A stretch of 64,000 bases of DNA, taken from positions 62,001-126,000 of the forward strand of contig JAGMWG010000018.1 of assembly GCA_020744225.1 (NCBI GenBank), read 5' to 3'. This document shows positions 22,246 to 33,389 of the stretch, piece by piece. Numbering within the stretch: position 1 is the first letter of the stretch; the number at the start of each line of letters is the position of its first letter. The DNA comes from Paraphoma chrysanthemicola (taxonomy: Eukaryota; Ascomycota; Dothideomycetes; Pleosporales; Phaeosphaeriaceae). The notes under the pieces are model-generated. The model ran no database searches. It worked only from the letters and a program-made list of their open reading frames with translations, and was not told where the DNA came from. The translations under genes were made by a program, and so were the position numbers.

Positions 22246-24456
22246 CTACACAATCTTAACATCAGCTACCTCCGCATCCGCAAATAATCTCCCCCACTCT
22301 TCCCATTCCTCGAGACGATCCCAACCTTGCCAGACTGCCCAATCCTTGCGGTGGCGGTAATATGAACCTGACCAGTCCGTCATGTGGCCGCAGCCGAGGC
22401 CCAGGCGTTGATAACATGTAGTATCTGCGCCTGGAACTTGTGCAAGAATCAAGACACAGGCACTCGACTGACCATTCCAGCTTGCTGAGTAAAGAAGTAG
22501 GCATGAAACCTTTCCCTTGATACGCGTGGTCGCATGATGCGCGGTGTCAGTCCCTTCGTCCTGTTCATTCTCGCTATGGCTTCCCTCTAATTCATGCGAC
22601 GATGCTCGTTGAACCCTACTGAGATGCTCCGAGTTCACGACTGTCGTGACTTGAGTCACTTTGCAGTCCAAAATAACTAGCTGCTTTTTAAACCCCTCGA
22701 TTGACACGGCAGCACTACCATATTCATCGCATTCTAATACTCCTGGTATGACGCGGCCTCGCAACTCGATGAAACTTCCAAGTTGTACTGCTCCAAACAT
22801 GTTCGTTGTAGTTGGAGCGCAGTCTACACTTAGGATCTCGGCCTGGTTCTTCCTCGGAAGTATTGGCTTGCTCTTTGTAGGCAAAGGCGTGCCCAAATAG
22901 TACTCCCACTGCCAGTAACATGTCCAAAAGATTGAAGCCCATGACCACGTAGGCACGTCATTGTTCAATGAAGGGGGTATCAATGGGGTTGCACTCGGTG
23001 TATCAGTCAGATCTCTGCGATACCAACCAAGGCTGAGGGGGAGCTCATCTTCCCAGAGTCCGGCAATGTAATTTGACTTGGTTAGGGAATGAAAACGCGA
23101 CGCAACTCCAGCAATTGCTGGCAGTCTATCAGTCATATAGGTGAGGTTCCGCATGGCATATTCGTTCACAAGCTCGCGCCATTCGTCGAAAATGACGCTT
23201 GCTTCATCGTCCGCAGGTTGTTGTTTTGCATGGCGCCATGTACGCGATTCTCGCGCGCTTAGCTTTCCAGAGCACTCGCAACCTACGGCGCATTTACATG
23301 CCCATTTGGCTTCAATTTCTGTAAAACTAATGATGCGCACAGCACAGTAACGCTCTTGCCATGCCCATGCTCTTTCTTCTAAAGGTCCACGGATAAATTC
23401 GGGGTTTAATAAAGGAAAAGTGCGTCTGACTTTGGCATTTACCGCGGCGGTATCGATTCCAGAGTCATCCGGTCTGATGGAATCAAGGCTGAGGGCACGA
23501 TACGAATATCGATCTGTTGGAGCTTCCGGGCCGAGAAAGGGCACTTGACCACTAGAAGAAGAGACAGCTGCCACGACTATTTGGGCATTCTCATAAATCT
23601 TGTCCATAACTCCTGCGTGGTTTGCCCAATTCGCTTGCTGGTCCTGGATGATACAGAGGCTATCAATCCATACGTAGAAGATATCGAGTTCTTCCGCAAC
23701 CTTAAACGTGTCCTGGAAGGTCCGTGGCAGATTCGAGACATCAATTGCATGTTCGTGTGTATGGATGTTTTGAGTCGTCGTGCAACAAAACTTTTCAGAT
23801 CCCCAACAATGAGAAAGCGCGATATACGCGGATTGTGGTCGATGCAATGCTGTTTGGATGAGCTTAATAGTCCGTCTGCCTTCTGAGGTTCGCTGTACTA
23901 ATAATAGCCGTTCAGGAAACCATGAAGTGTCCTGCTCATTCGCGCAGTCTGTGTGTTCGTTTAAACATGTTCGCAGAGATGCGCGGAGAAAGTCCCACAT
24001 GGCTGGGTCTCCAGGCTCTGGTGCAATTTCACCAAGCACTGGTATCTCTAATCCACCAATCGCGTAGTTTGGGACATGAGGGTGTGAAAGCCGGAAGAAT
24101 TGTAATTGGAGCTCTGCGCGGCCCCAGTCATCCCGCAAAGAGCGTATGTAGATCCGGCCTTCGTCTGCGATATCTGCCTGGAAGCGGACATCATCAAGTG
24201 GCTCGGAATCGACTTCCAGCTCTGAAACAGAGAGTAATTTAGCATGTAAATTATTGATCGCTGCAACCAGTGTTCGACAGTAATGACATTTTGAGCCTAG
24301 GGCGTACTCGATCCAAGCGCGGGTAGGAATGGCTTCTCCGTGACCAGGTTCGAAATCGTTACAGAGGGGGCATCTGGTGGTCATGAGGAAGTGTCGAACG
24401 GGCACAGCGTTCCGTGTTAGTTTTGATGGCATTGGAAGACAAGCTGCATTCGGCAC
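22246..24456 (-). CDS. HET-domain (heterokaryon incompatibility type) protein
   Basis: An uninterrupted 736-residue frame. The N-terminus has paired Cys (RCPLCNDF ... KCHYCRTLV) typical of this class. The HET domain lies at about residues 210-390, with its three blocks: YIALSHCWG, LPRTFQDTFKVAEELDIFYV / WIDSLCIIQD, and RAWAWQERYCAVRIISFTE. C-terminal parts contain the usual DRLPAIAGVASRF motif and a Trp-rich DVPTWSWASIFW. HET proteins trigger cell death after non-self fusion or act in allorecognition networks; this one has no visible NACHT or repeat domain. The annotated start gives 26 extra residues before MTTRCPLC, and the second Met (24381) is an equally good start. It sits between two 2EXR genes on the same strand. 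Confidence 0.9.
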   Translation of the reverse strand: MPNAACLPMPSKLTRNAVPVRHFLMTTRCPLCNDFEPGHGEAIPTRAWIEYALGSKCHYCRTLVAAINNLHAKLLSVSELEVDSEPLDDVRFQADIADEGRIYIRSLRDDWGRAELQLQFFRLSHPHVPNYAIGGLEIPVLGEIAPEPGDPAMWDFLRASLRTCLNEHTDCANEQDTSWFPERLLLVQRTSEGRRTIKLIQTALHRPQSAYIALSHCWGSEKFCCTTTQNIHTHEHAIDVSNLPRTFQDTFKVAEELDIFYVWIDSLCIIQDQQANWANHAGVMDKIYENAQIVVAAVSSSSGQVPFLGPEAPTDRYSYRALSLDSIRPDDSGIDTAAVNAKVRRTFPLLNPEFIRGPLEERAWAWQERYCAVRIISFTEIEAKWACKCAVGCECSGKLSARESRTWRHAKQQPADDEASVIFDEWRELVNEYAMRNLTYMTDRLPAIAGVASRFHSLTKSNYIAGLWEDELPLSLGWYRRDLTDTPSATPLIPPSLNNDVPTWSWASIFWTCYWQWEYYLGTPLPTKSKPILPRKNQAEILSVDCAPTTTNMFGAVQLGSFIELRGRVIPGVLECDEYGSAAVSIEGFKKQLVILDCKVTQVTTVVNSEHLSRVQRASSHELEGSHSENEQDEGTDTAHHATTRIKGKVSCLLLYSASWNGQSSACVLILAQVPGADTTCYQRLGLGCGHMTDWSGSYYRHRKDWAVWQGWDRLEEWEEWGRLFADAEVADVKIV

Positions 24457-25209
24457 TGCGGGGTAGAAGGCAGCTTACCCACGTGACCATAGCCTATTTC
24501 GCAATCGCGAGTCAATCTCGGAAGGCGTCTATATAAACGTCCTGCAGCCTATAAAAGGTATGCCACTTCAAGCAAAGATCCAGTATCAGCCAGTCATCCT
24601 CCTGCAACCGTACTGCAGCCTCGCGCTGATCCCAAGCACCAACTCTACATCTCATCCTTTCTCATCAGACGCTCACATGCCGTACCCGTATCGACTTTCC
24701 AGTAATTTTTAGTAACAGTACTTTCCAGCTCAAAATTTCCGACCAAACGTTGCGACAAGTTCAACTAGGCATTCACAAAATTGTCCTTGCAAGTATCCAT
24801 GTCTCTGCCTAACAAATCTTGGTACACAATCTCTCTGACTTAAGTCCCTCTTCTGAATACGCACAAATAATATGTAGTAATTTCCACACCGCCGCCTGCT
24901 CGGCGATCGGTGCAATCCTTCGCAAGCTTGTCTTATCGTATCCCTTGTCCGATCTAGAAGGCACATTGGTAGGCCGTTCCATAGTCTTCTGTATTTGTAT
25001 GAGTCAATGAAGATTCGAGGACGTGAAGAGAGGCGGATGTGTCAATGAAGGCCAAGGGCTGGGATCCGAATGGAATGGTTGGTGTTTGAGTATATAATGT
25101 AATTATGATCTAGTAGAGGGCTGGTGGCAGCTGTGTCACTCTTCCAGGACACTCGAATGATGACTTAGTCGACACCTTCGAGTCGATACACTACTTAAAT
25201 ATGGTATCC
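24457..25209. other. Intergenic stretch with a TATA-like box and a doubtful small ORF
   Basis: About 750 bp upstream of the HET gene. A rightward TATAAAAG lies at 24550-24557, yet no coding frame follows it. On the minus strand 24982-24809 encodes a 57-residue frame starting MERPTNVPSRS with even composition but no known motif. Neither is strong enough to call a gene; transcript data would decide. Confidence 0.25.
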
Positions 25210-26396
25210 TTAGATTTGCAACCCTGTTTGCAGTCTGATCCGACTCGATTCCACCGGCACCGCTCTCAGTGTGATGTGAAAGTGTGAGCATGAACGCCTC
25301 TTATGGAGCAGCATGCTTAAAATGTCACCGAATAAGAGGTTCATGTCACGCTGGCTCACTTCGGGATTTATCTCAGTTCTTGGGGGCATGGTCCAATCTC
25401 CTATGCCTATAGTCATCAGAGCTTCGCGGTGATCCCATATGCCCAAATTATGGCGTAGTCTCCTAAGAAGTGAATTATGCGCCCACTGAAACCGTTTACA
25501 CTGATTCTCGACATAGAGTCTCGTTACGGTGACCTCCAAGCTGGGTTTGTGCTCAAGTAGCGTCTTGAGATCGTCCCAAGTATCAGGATCATGAAGCCGG
25601 AATTCCGATCGATCTAACCAGTCATCATGGGGTACATTGCTTGATTTGTCATGTATTGGCCATTCCCACCACGGAGGAATAACCAGATGGAGCCTTCGTA
25701 GACGTGAAGCTTCGACAATGCACCGCAGTAAGTTTCGTAAAAGTTTGGTCTGCTCATAATCGGTGTTCGGGGCTTTGAAGATGCTTTGAGACGATGTGAT
25801 GCTACCGGCATTTTGTATGGTCATGATGTCGTCCAGGATTAAATTATAATCCATGAAGGGAACACTCACGGTCAACTCCTTCAGCCGGTCGAAGTCATGC
25901 CTCGAAATGTACGGAAGGTTGAGGAAGTTATCTGATCGCCATATACGAAATTCGTTGTCTCCGGGTAGCACCTGGCTGCCTTCTGCGTCGATGCGTCCGC
26001 ACGTGCGCAGGATACGCGTCGCGATCTTGTCGCGCCGGTCCTTTTTGAAGGTCAATCCGACCAAGTCGATGGCGTAAATACAGACAAGACACTGCCAATT
26101 TGTCTCGACTCGTAGCTCAGGCTGTAGCTTCAGGAATGGAAACGGCATCCCCGTCTATAATTTATATCAGCCCCACTTCGTTGCCGGATAGTTCTTGTAC
26201 TCACAGGTTTCTCGACACGCCTTCTCTCGCGATACAAGCGAGGGTACGCGTTATACGGCTGGAGATTCTTTTCCGTATACACATACTCCATTGCGAATAC
26301 CGGAGTATCTTCTCCATCTACACCAGGCTCCCAATCGATCGGTGTAGTTGTAGTAGAAGTCCTTGGCTCGAGGACGGGATCCTCGAGATCGTCCAC
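25210..26396 (-). CDS. 2EXR-domain protein
   Basis: Predicted 378 residues in two exons, 26396-26205 and 26154-25210. The intron 26155-26204 (GTGAGT...TAG) keeps frame and places the 2EXR motif PFPFLKLQPELRVETNW right after the junction. Later landmarks are ILRTCGRIDAEGSQVLPGDN, DRLKELTVSV, RNLLRCIVEASRLRRLHLVI and LGIWDHREALMTIG, matched in order by the gene at 20767-21913, so the two are paralogues. The N-terminal 64 residues are acidic and Thr-rich, with low conservation expected. Function unknown; cytosolic or nuclear, since neither a signal peptide nor a membrane span is seen. Confidence 0.75.
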
Positions 26397-27264
26397 GAAT
26401 AGATGTTTTTGCTTGTCGCGGCGCTTAATCGTACTGCGTCAAGGCATTGCAGCGATATTCCTTCGGCGCTTTTGCCAGAGTGATTTGTTGTCGAGGTAAT
26501 GAGTAGCAGTTGACGGCGAGTGCTGTAACAGTCTACTCAAGTTAACGAGGAACAGTTGACCGAGCTCGTCTGTGAGCAAGCTGGGATCTGGGATAAATAT
26601 CTAGGAGTATTACACCAATTTCGGGCCTTAGTGCAAACCATGCCTGTGAAGATAGTCCAGAGCACGGTCCATAACTAGAACAAACGCAATCCTTTTCATG
26701 CCTTCGCACGTGATATTCGTCGGGCGATTCGAAATATATCGTGAGCGGCCGGTTTTGGTAGGGTTAGCCTCCTCCAGAATCACCACAGAGATCGGATGCT
26801 AACTGGATATGTCCGTATGTTGGTGGAGGAATCGATCATTCTCAGCAAAGCAGCTAGGAGTCGTCAAGCACTACATTGCAGATATCTTGCAAGAGCTCCA
26901 AGAGTATCTCGTCCAAAATAGGAATGAGTTGTGGTACGCCCCGTAAGCTCGCTAAAGATCAAATCAGCCTCGTCCTTCTATGTAAGCATATAGCGGCTAG
27001 GGCTTATGGTCGGCAATCAATCAATCGACGAGCGTACCTGCACTATTTGTGCGCTAAATCGCTGATTCTGCCTTGTAGGGCGGTCCTCGTGAGAAGTATA
27101 TGCAGGGCGAAATCCTTGGCAACACGCTATTTCAGCCTCCTGTTCAAGATCGACATCTCTTCGTTTAATGCTGAGTGTATATATAAGGCGCACATCATCT
27201 GCTGCGTATACGAGCCAGATCCATATTGAAAACTGTCGACAAAGCGAAATTGCTGATTGCCAAC
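26397..27264. other. Divergent intergenic stretch, no gene seen
   Basis: About 870 bp between the 2EXR gene and the acyltransferase start codon. Short frames only; a 117-codon frame at 26876-27229 has no protein-like pattern. Confidence 0.4.
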
Positions 27265-28782
27265 ATGGCCAAGAATGTCGCTCAGCTCATCAAAATCAAC
27301 GTTCACCCCACTGATTGGGAATCGAGTCCAGAGTCCGAGCGCATTGCCATCGATTTGATGGGCCACCTCATGCCAAAAGTCTACGTCCAGGTTGTGGAGA
27401 TCTTCAGCCTCCCTGAGAACACCAACATCGAGCCGACAATCAAAAGTATGGTTGCTGGATTGGAGTTCGCCTTGTCGCAGTATCCAGTACTATGTGGTAC
27501 GCTTCGCTCGGATGACTCCAACGGCGAGATGTGGGTGGAGAAGAAGCGAGAGTCCACAGTCAGCTTGTACGTCAAGCATATGACAGGAGAGGGTGAATTC
27601 CCAAGCTTCGAGGAGTTGGAGAAGAATCACGTATGATGTTTTTTACCCTTCACGGAACGAAGCAATCGTACTGACCACAAGCAGTTTGCTGCAAATCGAC
27701 TTCCGAGTAACAAACTGATTCCCGAGGGTGCTATTCGAAAACCGATTTACTCCCCTCTTGGTAATGATGACGCGGAAATACACATGGCGACATTCCAGAT
27801 CAACATTATCCGGGGAGGTCTTGTGCTTGGTCTGGCGGTGCACCATGTGCTCAGCGACGTAACCGGCTGTGATGGCTTCTTGACGACGTGGGCACAAAAC
27901 AGCACAGCTGCTTCCTGCGGCGAACCATTCATTCCCGTAGATGAGCCATTTACTTTCAAAGGATCAGCGTTGGACGTGCCCAAACCGACTGCAGAGGAAG
28001 CCGAAAAGCTGAAGGACGCGTATCCTATCATCAAGGTCGGTACAGGGCCCCCACCCCTCCAGCCAGCCGAATTCAAGATGCCCGACATCGCTTGCCAGAT
28101 GTTCCACTTTCCCAAGAGCAAAGCAGAGGCTCTGAAAGATCGTCTATCAAAAGATGTCAACGAAGGGTGGATATCGAGATACGATGCCTTCCTCGCACTG
28201 CTGTGGAGCAGAGCAACCATCGCACGACTACCATTGCTGCAACCAGATCTCGACTCTGATGTAACGTTAATGCACGCCGTAGATACCCGCAAGTATTGGG
28301 ATCCGCTTCTGCCAGACCGCTTCCTGGGCAACGGTGCATGGGGTGCGCGCTGTCAGCCTCTCTCCATTAGGGACGTGATCGCGCCTGAAAATATTGCGCA
28401 GCTTGCAACGAGGATTCGAGCCTCAATTCAAGAGCTTTCGCCGGATTATCTCCATGGGTTGCTGCAATGGACAGCTAGCGTCGAAGACAAGCGCCATTTC
28501 GTGTTCGACCACCACGCATTCATGGGTATGGACTTTGGTGGTACCAGCTGGGCTGGGATGAGTGCGTACGAAAAGCACGACTTTGGATTTGGATGCCCAA
28601 AAGCATTGCGTTGGCCAAATCCGCAGCACGATGGCTTCGTGTTTGTGTTCCCGAGTCGTGCTGCTCAGATGCCTGCTGCAGCCGACGAAGGTATCGAGCT
28701 GTGCGTGTGCTTGGAGAAGAGTTGTATGGAGAGATTGATGAAAGATGAGATGCTTCTCACCTATGCTGAACTGCGAGGCTAG
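27265..28782 (+). CDS. BAHD-type acyltransferase (trichothecene acetyltransferase / transferase family)
   Basis: Predicted 487 residues in two exons, 27265-27630 and 27685-28782. The intron 27631-27684 (GTATGA...CTGAC...CAG) keeps frame. The start is the ATG at 27265 (MAKNVAQLIKINVHP). The catalytic HxxxD is in AVHHVLSDVTGCDGFL, and the second BAHD motif appears as HDFGFG (DFGWG type) near the C-terminus. Length and both motifs fit CoA-dependent O/N-acyltransferases of the PF02458 transferase family, which includes Tri101-like enzymes that decorate or detoxify secondary metabolites. No polyketide synthase or terpene cyclase lies nearby, so the substrate may be a xenobiotic or a scattered metabolite. 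A DUF1264 gene follows 204 bp downstream on the same strand. Confidence 0.85.
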
Positions 28783-28933
28783 TCTCACGGCTGCTCCTTC
28801 TAAAATTGTAGGTGCAAGGATGCAAGAACGAATATCATGATGACGTCAATCGCTGCCATCAGCCTACCAACGCATTAGAGATATCTGCGAAAGGGAAAAT
28901 TAGGACAGTCGAGAAATTCGAGTTCTTCTTCTT

Positions 28934-28939
28934 TATAAA
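28934..28939 (+). promoter_or_regulatory. TATA-like box
   Basis: TATAAA about 48 bp before the start codon of the DUF1264 gene, in the short region after the acyltransferase stop. It supports a separate transcript rather than read-through. Confidence 0.4.
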
Positions 28940-28986
28940 CTAAGCGCAAATCCATTCTGCATTAGTATCAAAGTGCCCTTCACAAA

Positions 28987-29778
28987 ATGTCATCCATTCC
29001 AGTCACCAATAACGTGCTTGGTGAGCCAGAAAGTACAACCAATAAGGCCCTTGAAACAGGTGCTTCTGCTGTCCAGGTATATTGTCTATCTGTGGTACTT
29101 ACCGGAGCTCGTGCTAAAATGGCCAGAACTTCGCACCAGTCAAGAGGATCTGCGCACACTTGAATGCCTTTCACGCGTACGCGCACGAGCCCAAGCGTGA
29201 CGCGGTGGAAGCAAACCACTATTGCGCCCATCTCAACGACGATGTCCGGCAATGCATACTATACGACTCACCAGAACAGCCGGCGCGCATCATCGGTATC
29301 GGTAAGTATAGCGGCGCATGTCCAAGCTGGGTATTGTGCTAATGCACATTCAGAATACATGATCAAGCCTAAATTATATGAGACCCTAGATGCAGAGGAG
29401 CAGAAGTTGTGGCACTCGCATGTCTTCGAAGTCAAGTCCGGAATGCTGATCATGCCAAAGCCCGCCGCTGTCCCAGAAGCTGTCTGGGAGGTAGCCGAGA
29501 ACAAGGAGATGGAAGAGGTGGTTCATTTGTATGGCAAGGTGTATCACCTTTGGCAAACGGATCGAGGCGATAAGTTGCCACTTGGACCGCCCCAGTTGAT
29601 GACGAGCTATACATCCGCTGACCAGATGCCGGACTACGAAAAGAGGCTGAAAGATCGGGATGAGCGGTTTGCAACAGATTCGCAGCGGAAGAAGCAGGTC
29701 CGCGAGTACATCAAGGAGCCAGAGATCCATCCAAATGCGGATGCGAGTTGGGCGAAGGGAGGACATGGGCATGACTGA
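28987..29778 (+). CDS. DUF1264 / oil-body-associated protein
   Basis: Predicted 229 residues in three exons: 28987-29076, 29127-29301 and 29354-29778. Introns 29077-29126 (GTATAT...CAG) and 29302-29353 (GTAAGT...GCTAATG...CAG) both keep frame. The family core reads straight across the junctions: VKRICAHLNAFHAYAHEP, EANHYCAHLNDDVRQCILYD, then GIEYMIKPKLYETL and LWHSHVFEVKSGMLIMP. DUF1264 proteins are named oil-body-associated proteins in plants, where they locate to lipid droplets; the fungal role is unknown. The His/Cys pattern AHLN / NHYCAHLN is suggestive of a metal site, but this is inference. No signal peptide is seen. Confidence 0.88.
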
Positions 29779-29860
29779 GCCTCCATCTCAGAGGCGGCAG
29801 GCGGCGGGTTTTGGTTGCAATAAGTCCTCGCAAGTAACTGGTAGTAACTGATATCGTTCC

Positions 29861-30632
29861 TTATGGCTCTGGCGCGGTGCCTACTTCCTGGACCACAACA
29901 GGCTTCTTGCGGTTTGTGCGACCCATGAGCTTTCCCAATACATCTTTCTCTTTCTCGTTGCCGTCTAATGTATCGTCGCTGTCGCTCGAGGAATCGTCGT
30001 CCGCATTCGGGTCTTTTTCTTCGAGCACGCCGAGTCCGAGATCCTGCTTGTGTTAGCCAGGGTCACCCTTCCACGTAGTCCCAACCTACCATCTCAATGT
30101 ACTGCTCGGCATCTTCCTCCTCACCTGCATCAATCATCTTGCTATCCAGGGTGCCGGCCTTCCTTTGCGCCTCCAGCTCGTCGTTTGCAGCCTTGAGTTG
30201 CGGCAGAAACTCTTTTAAAAACGATCCAATGTCTGGGCCCAGCTCGTCCTTGTCCAGCTTCATCGTAGGCTTCTTCCCGATCCGCACATTTACGACGCCA
30301 TCTTCTCCCTGCTGCTCTTCCAGGTCCATGTCTGATGCTGCATCGTCTTCCTCGTCCTCGCTTGAGCTCTCGGAGCTGGGTTCTTCGCTCGATTCGGATA
30401 GCTCGCTGTCGCTGTTGCTATCGAAGTCGCTGGCCACGGTCGAGTCGTCTGCAGCATTGGTAGACGCCAGTGCGGACTCGTCTGATATAGAAGGCTCGGA
30501 ACTGTCGTCGGTGTCGAACCTAACGCGTTTGCGCCTGTGCGCAGCGGTATCGAATGGGCGCGCCGTCATTGTGAGTCTTCTTTTGTTTGCAGAAGATAAA
30601 TTCGAGGGCACCTTATTGTGTGTCCGAGGCAC
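29861..30632 (-). CDS. DUF4598 / NOPCHAP1-like nucleolar chaperone-type protein
   Basis: Predicted 241 residues in two exons, 30632-30090 and 30043-29861. The intron 30044-30089 (GTAGGT...GCTAAC...CAG) joins EQYIEM to DLGLGVLEE. A basic N-terminus (HRRKRVRFDTD) is followed by about 60 Ser/Asp/Glu-rich residues, then the conserved segment (KLDKDELGPDIGSFLKEFLP, QLKAANDELE) and a second acidic tail. This layout fits PF15370 proteins, whose human member helps load NOP58 onto box C/D snoRNP assembly factors; a similar role here is inferred. The start could also be the Met at 30569. It converges with the DUF1264 gene, 82 bp between stops. Confidence 0.75.
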
Positions 30633-31783
30633 GTCGGTAATTCAAAAGTGCGAGCGAGTTGTGCGTAATCGTGAGGGAAAAGTTGACGAAGCAGATGTTG
30701 GGGAAATAAGTCGCAGAGTTTTGGCGGTACCGAAGTTCAACCCGCGGCTACGTCACTCCTCCACGCCTTCGCATCTCTCGTTTGTGGCATTTCTCAGCAT
30801 CAGCGCAGTCTCAACCATCATCGCACTCAGCTTTGAAGCTGAAATGCTCAGAACACCCAATGGGCGACATGCAGCCATCATTGCGCGGCCAAGATGCGCC
30901 ATGCCGCAATCAGCGGGCTTTCGGCCTCAGGCTGCAGCCTCTCGTTGGTGTCAGCAGGGGTCGTGAAACGAATGGATGAAACGGGAGTGCGGGCGGCTGC
31001 AGGACACCTGTGCACGCTGACATCGAGGGTCCAACCGTTAAATATCTAGCTTGCCCGATCAGCTACAACTTCACACCGTCCTCGGTGTTGCGACTCTTTA
31101 CTTGCCCGCTCGATATTGTCCAACCGTTCTTCGAGACGTTGATCACGGCCTACCCCACGTTCGAAGCGGTGAGCCTAATACCCCTAGGCAGCGGAAGCGC
31201 CCACGACACTAGTGGTGCTAGATAGAGCAGTATCAGAGATCGGTAGAACACTGTACGTATGTTTCTATAAAATATCTACATTCTCATATCCTTCCTGTCC
31301 TTGAAGTCCTCGAGTCTGTTTCGTTACTGGCGTCCAACCACTGCCTTGATCGACCACATCACCATCTCAGCCTCGCAAAATCACGGTCTTTGCACCTGGC
31401 ACATCTTCTACAAGCTCAATTCCGCCATGGCATATCATATCATGTATCTTCAAGTCTTGCTGTTTTCATCCTTCACTTCAACATGCCGAGCGCAGCCAAT
31501 CATGTTTCCCTTCACCGAACTCACGCCAGCCTAACGTTCACGTTCACCTCCGCAAACTGTGCTATTGAAGCGTGACGGACAATAGCTCCTGTCGGTATTG
31601 TGAAGATTCCTATTGTCAGCGCGCACAATAGACGGAGCTGGGGCATATATATCGCACAGGCATCGTCTTCACGAACTCTCCTCTCCTCCACAGCATATTC
31701 TCGTATTCAGCCCTTTCTGCCTATCTCAATTTCGGAGCTCTTCATCTTCCAATTTTCCAATTTTCACACTACACACCACTACC
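30633..31783. other. Divergent intergenic stretch, no gene seen
   Basis: About 1.15 kb between the DUF4598 and eIF4E-family start codons. The last 150 bp are pyrimidine-rich, as in the leaders of highly expressed fungal genes. No supported ORF. Confidence 0.4.
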
Positions 31784-33012
31784 ATGGCCGAATCCGCTCG
31801 TCTCAGCGGCTTGCTTCAAGCTTCTGCCGCACGCAATACTGAAATCAACAAGGCTCTCACAGACGACTTTTCGTTCTATCTCCCTCCTCGCAAGCGCTCC
31901 AGCACCCCGAAGACCTCAGCAGTTGTAGCTCCCGCTCCTGCTCCTCGCCAGGCTATCCCGTGCTCGCTCCTTGAAGCCCTCACCCACGTCACCAAGCACG
32001 GCGTTTTTGAGGCCCAGTCACTGAGGCCCCTTAATGCTCAAGTCAAGGTTGATCTGAATCAGATCCTCGACAAGCTCAACGCCGTCATCCCTCGCGACGC
32101 TACCGTTATCGTCCCAAGCGCACAGTTCAAGGAGACCACCCAGGACCTCGCCAACGACCTCGCCGTAGAGAACTGCAAGCGCATTCTCACCGCCCGCACC
32201 GACACCAACGAGCTCAAGACTATCGCCAACTCCCTCGGTGTGACCGTCCATAGCCCCACCATGGCTGGTCGATTCCCGGTGCTCAGCACCTCCAACCTGC
32301 CCCGCGCGACGCCAGAGGAACAGTCCGCGACCGCATCGCCCGCGCGTGGCACGGCCATGCTCAACTCCATCTTCAAGTCCGTCCGCGTTCCCGAGTTCCG
32401 CCACAAGTGGATGTTCTGGGCAGAAAAAGGCCAGCAAGCCACTACCAAAGACAAGTCTGCCCAGTCCGAGGAATACGCTTCACGGCCAAAGCCCCTCGGC
32501 GGTGAGATCATTAGCGTCAAAGAGTTCTACCAGCACTTCAACAACATCCCGGTGGAGAGCCTGAAGCTTCGCGACTCGATACACCTATTCCACTTGGGCG
32601 TGAAGCCAGTCTGGGAGGATCCGCGCAACACCCGCGGAGGGGCTTGGTACTTCAAGATCCCAAAAGACCAGGCCGCCCAATTTTGGCACGAGATGTGCCT
32701 TTTGGCTGTTGGAGATGGTCTGCAGGGTGCTGTCGAGACCAAGCGAGCTTGTGAGTTCTCTCCACCTCTTCTTCACTTTTCTCGCTAACACATCAAATAG
32801 CTTTCAACGACGACATCTGCGGCATCTCATACTCTGTCCGCTGGAACGCGGTCCAGATTGCGGTCTGGAATCGCGATGCAGAGAACGAGGCTGGCAAGGA
32901 GAAGCTGCTGAAGACGATCCTCGAGAAGCTGTCCGAGGAGCTTCAGCCAAAGAAGGAAGACAGCTACTGGTACAAGGCTCATAAGGAGCACAAGGGATTC
33001 ATCGAGCAGTAG
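31784..33012 (+). CDS. eIF4E-family cap-binding protein
   Basis: Predicted 392 residues in two exons, 31784-32750 and 32801-33012. The intron 32751-32800 (GTGAGT...GCTAACA...TAG) keeps frame and yields ETKRASFNDDICGISYSV. The C-terminal 200 residues are an eIF4E fold: HKWMFWAEKG (cap-stacking Trp), LFHLGVKPVWEDPRNTRGG (second cap Trp region and the W/E pair), AWYFKIPK and FWHEMCLLAVGDG. The first 190 residues are a low-complexity, Pro/Ala/Thr-rich extension not found in canonical eIF4E of about 210-240 residues, so it may be a 4EHP-like or otherwise regulatory family member. The start ATG at 31784 has a good context (ACCATGG). Confidence 0.88.
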
Positions 33013-33389
33013 CTGTCTTCCTTCTTTGGTGGTTTTTGGTCGTAGATAGTGAGGTTACATAGCTTCCGAGTTCATGAATACATGCGGTTCCAGGCCGTCT
33101 TTTGTCACCTTCTTGAGCCTCCATGATCCTCCTGGCCACTCGAATCAGTGACTCTCTAGCAACCCAGACAGCTTGAAGATTTATGGTCCATACTAATAAT
33201 TATTTCCCATCATGTTCCGAAGTGCTCCAGACTCGTCAATGGTGTTCCATATTCGGAAGTCATGACATGCCACCTCCACCCAATCACACCTCCGCTCCGT
33301 CCGCAAGCACAGACCACCCCTTCGTGAGCTCATCACCATTTTCCCAAAGGCATCCACCACCATCGCCTCCACCCGCACCCGCAACCACC
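33013..33389. other. Intergenic stretch
   Basis: About 380 bp between two same-strand genes; the end is C-rich and includes repeated CCACC units just before the prohibitin start. An in-frame extension upstream of 33390 is open but is not needed for prohibitin. Confidence 0.4.

Noticed and set aside
30097..30966. 289-codon plus-strand frame rich in Ser
   Set aside because: Antisense shadow of the acidic Ser/Asp/Glu repeats of the DUF4598 gene; no independent start context or domain.
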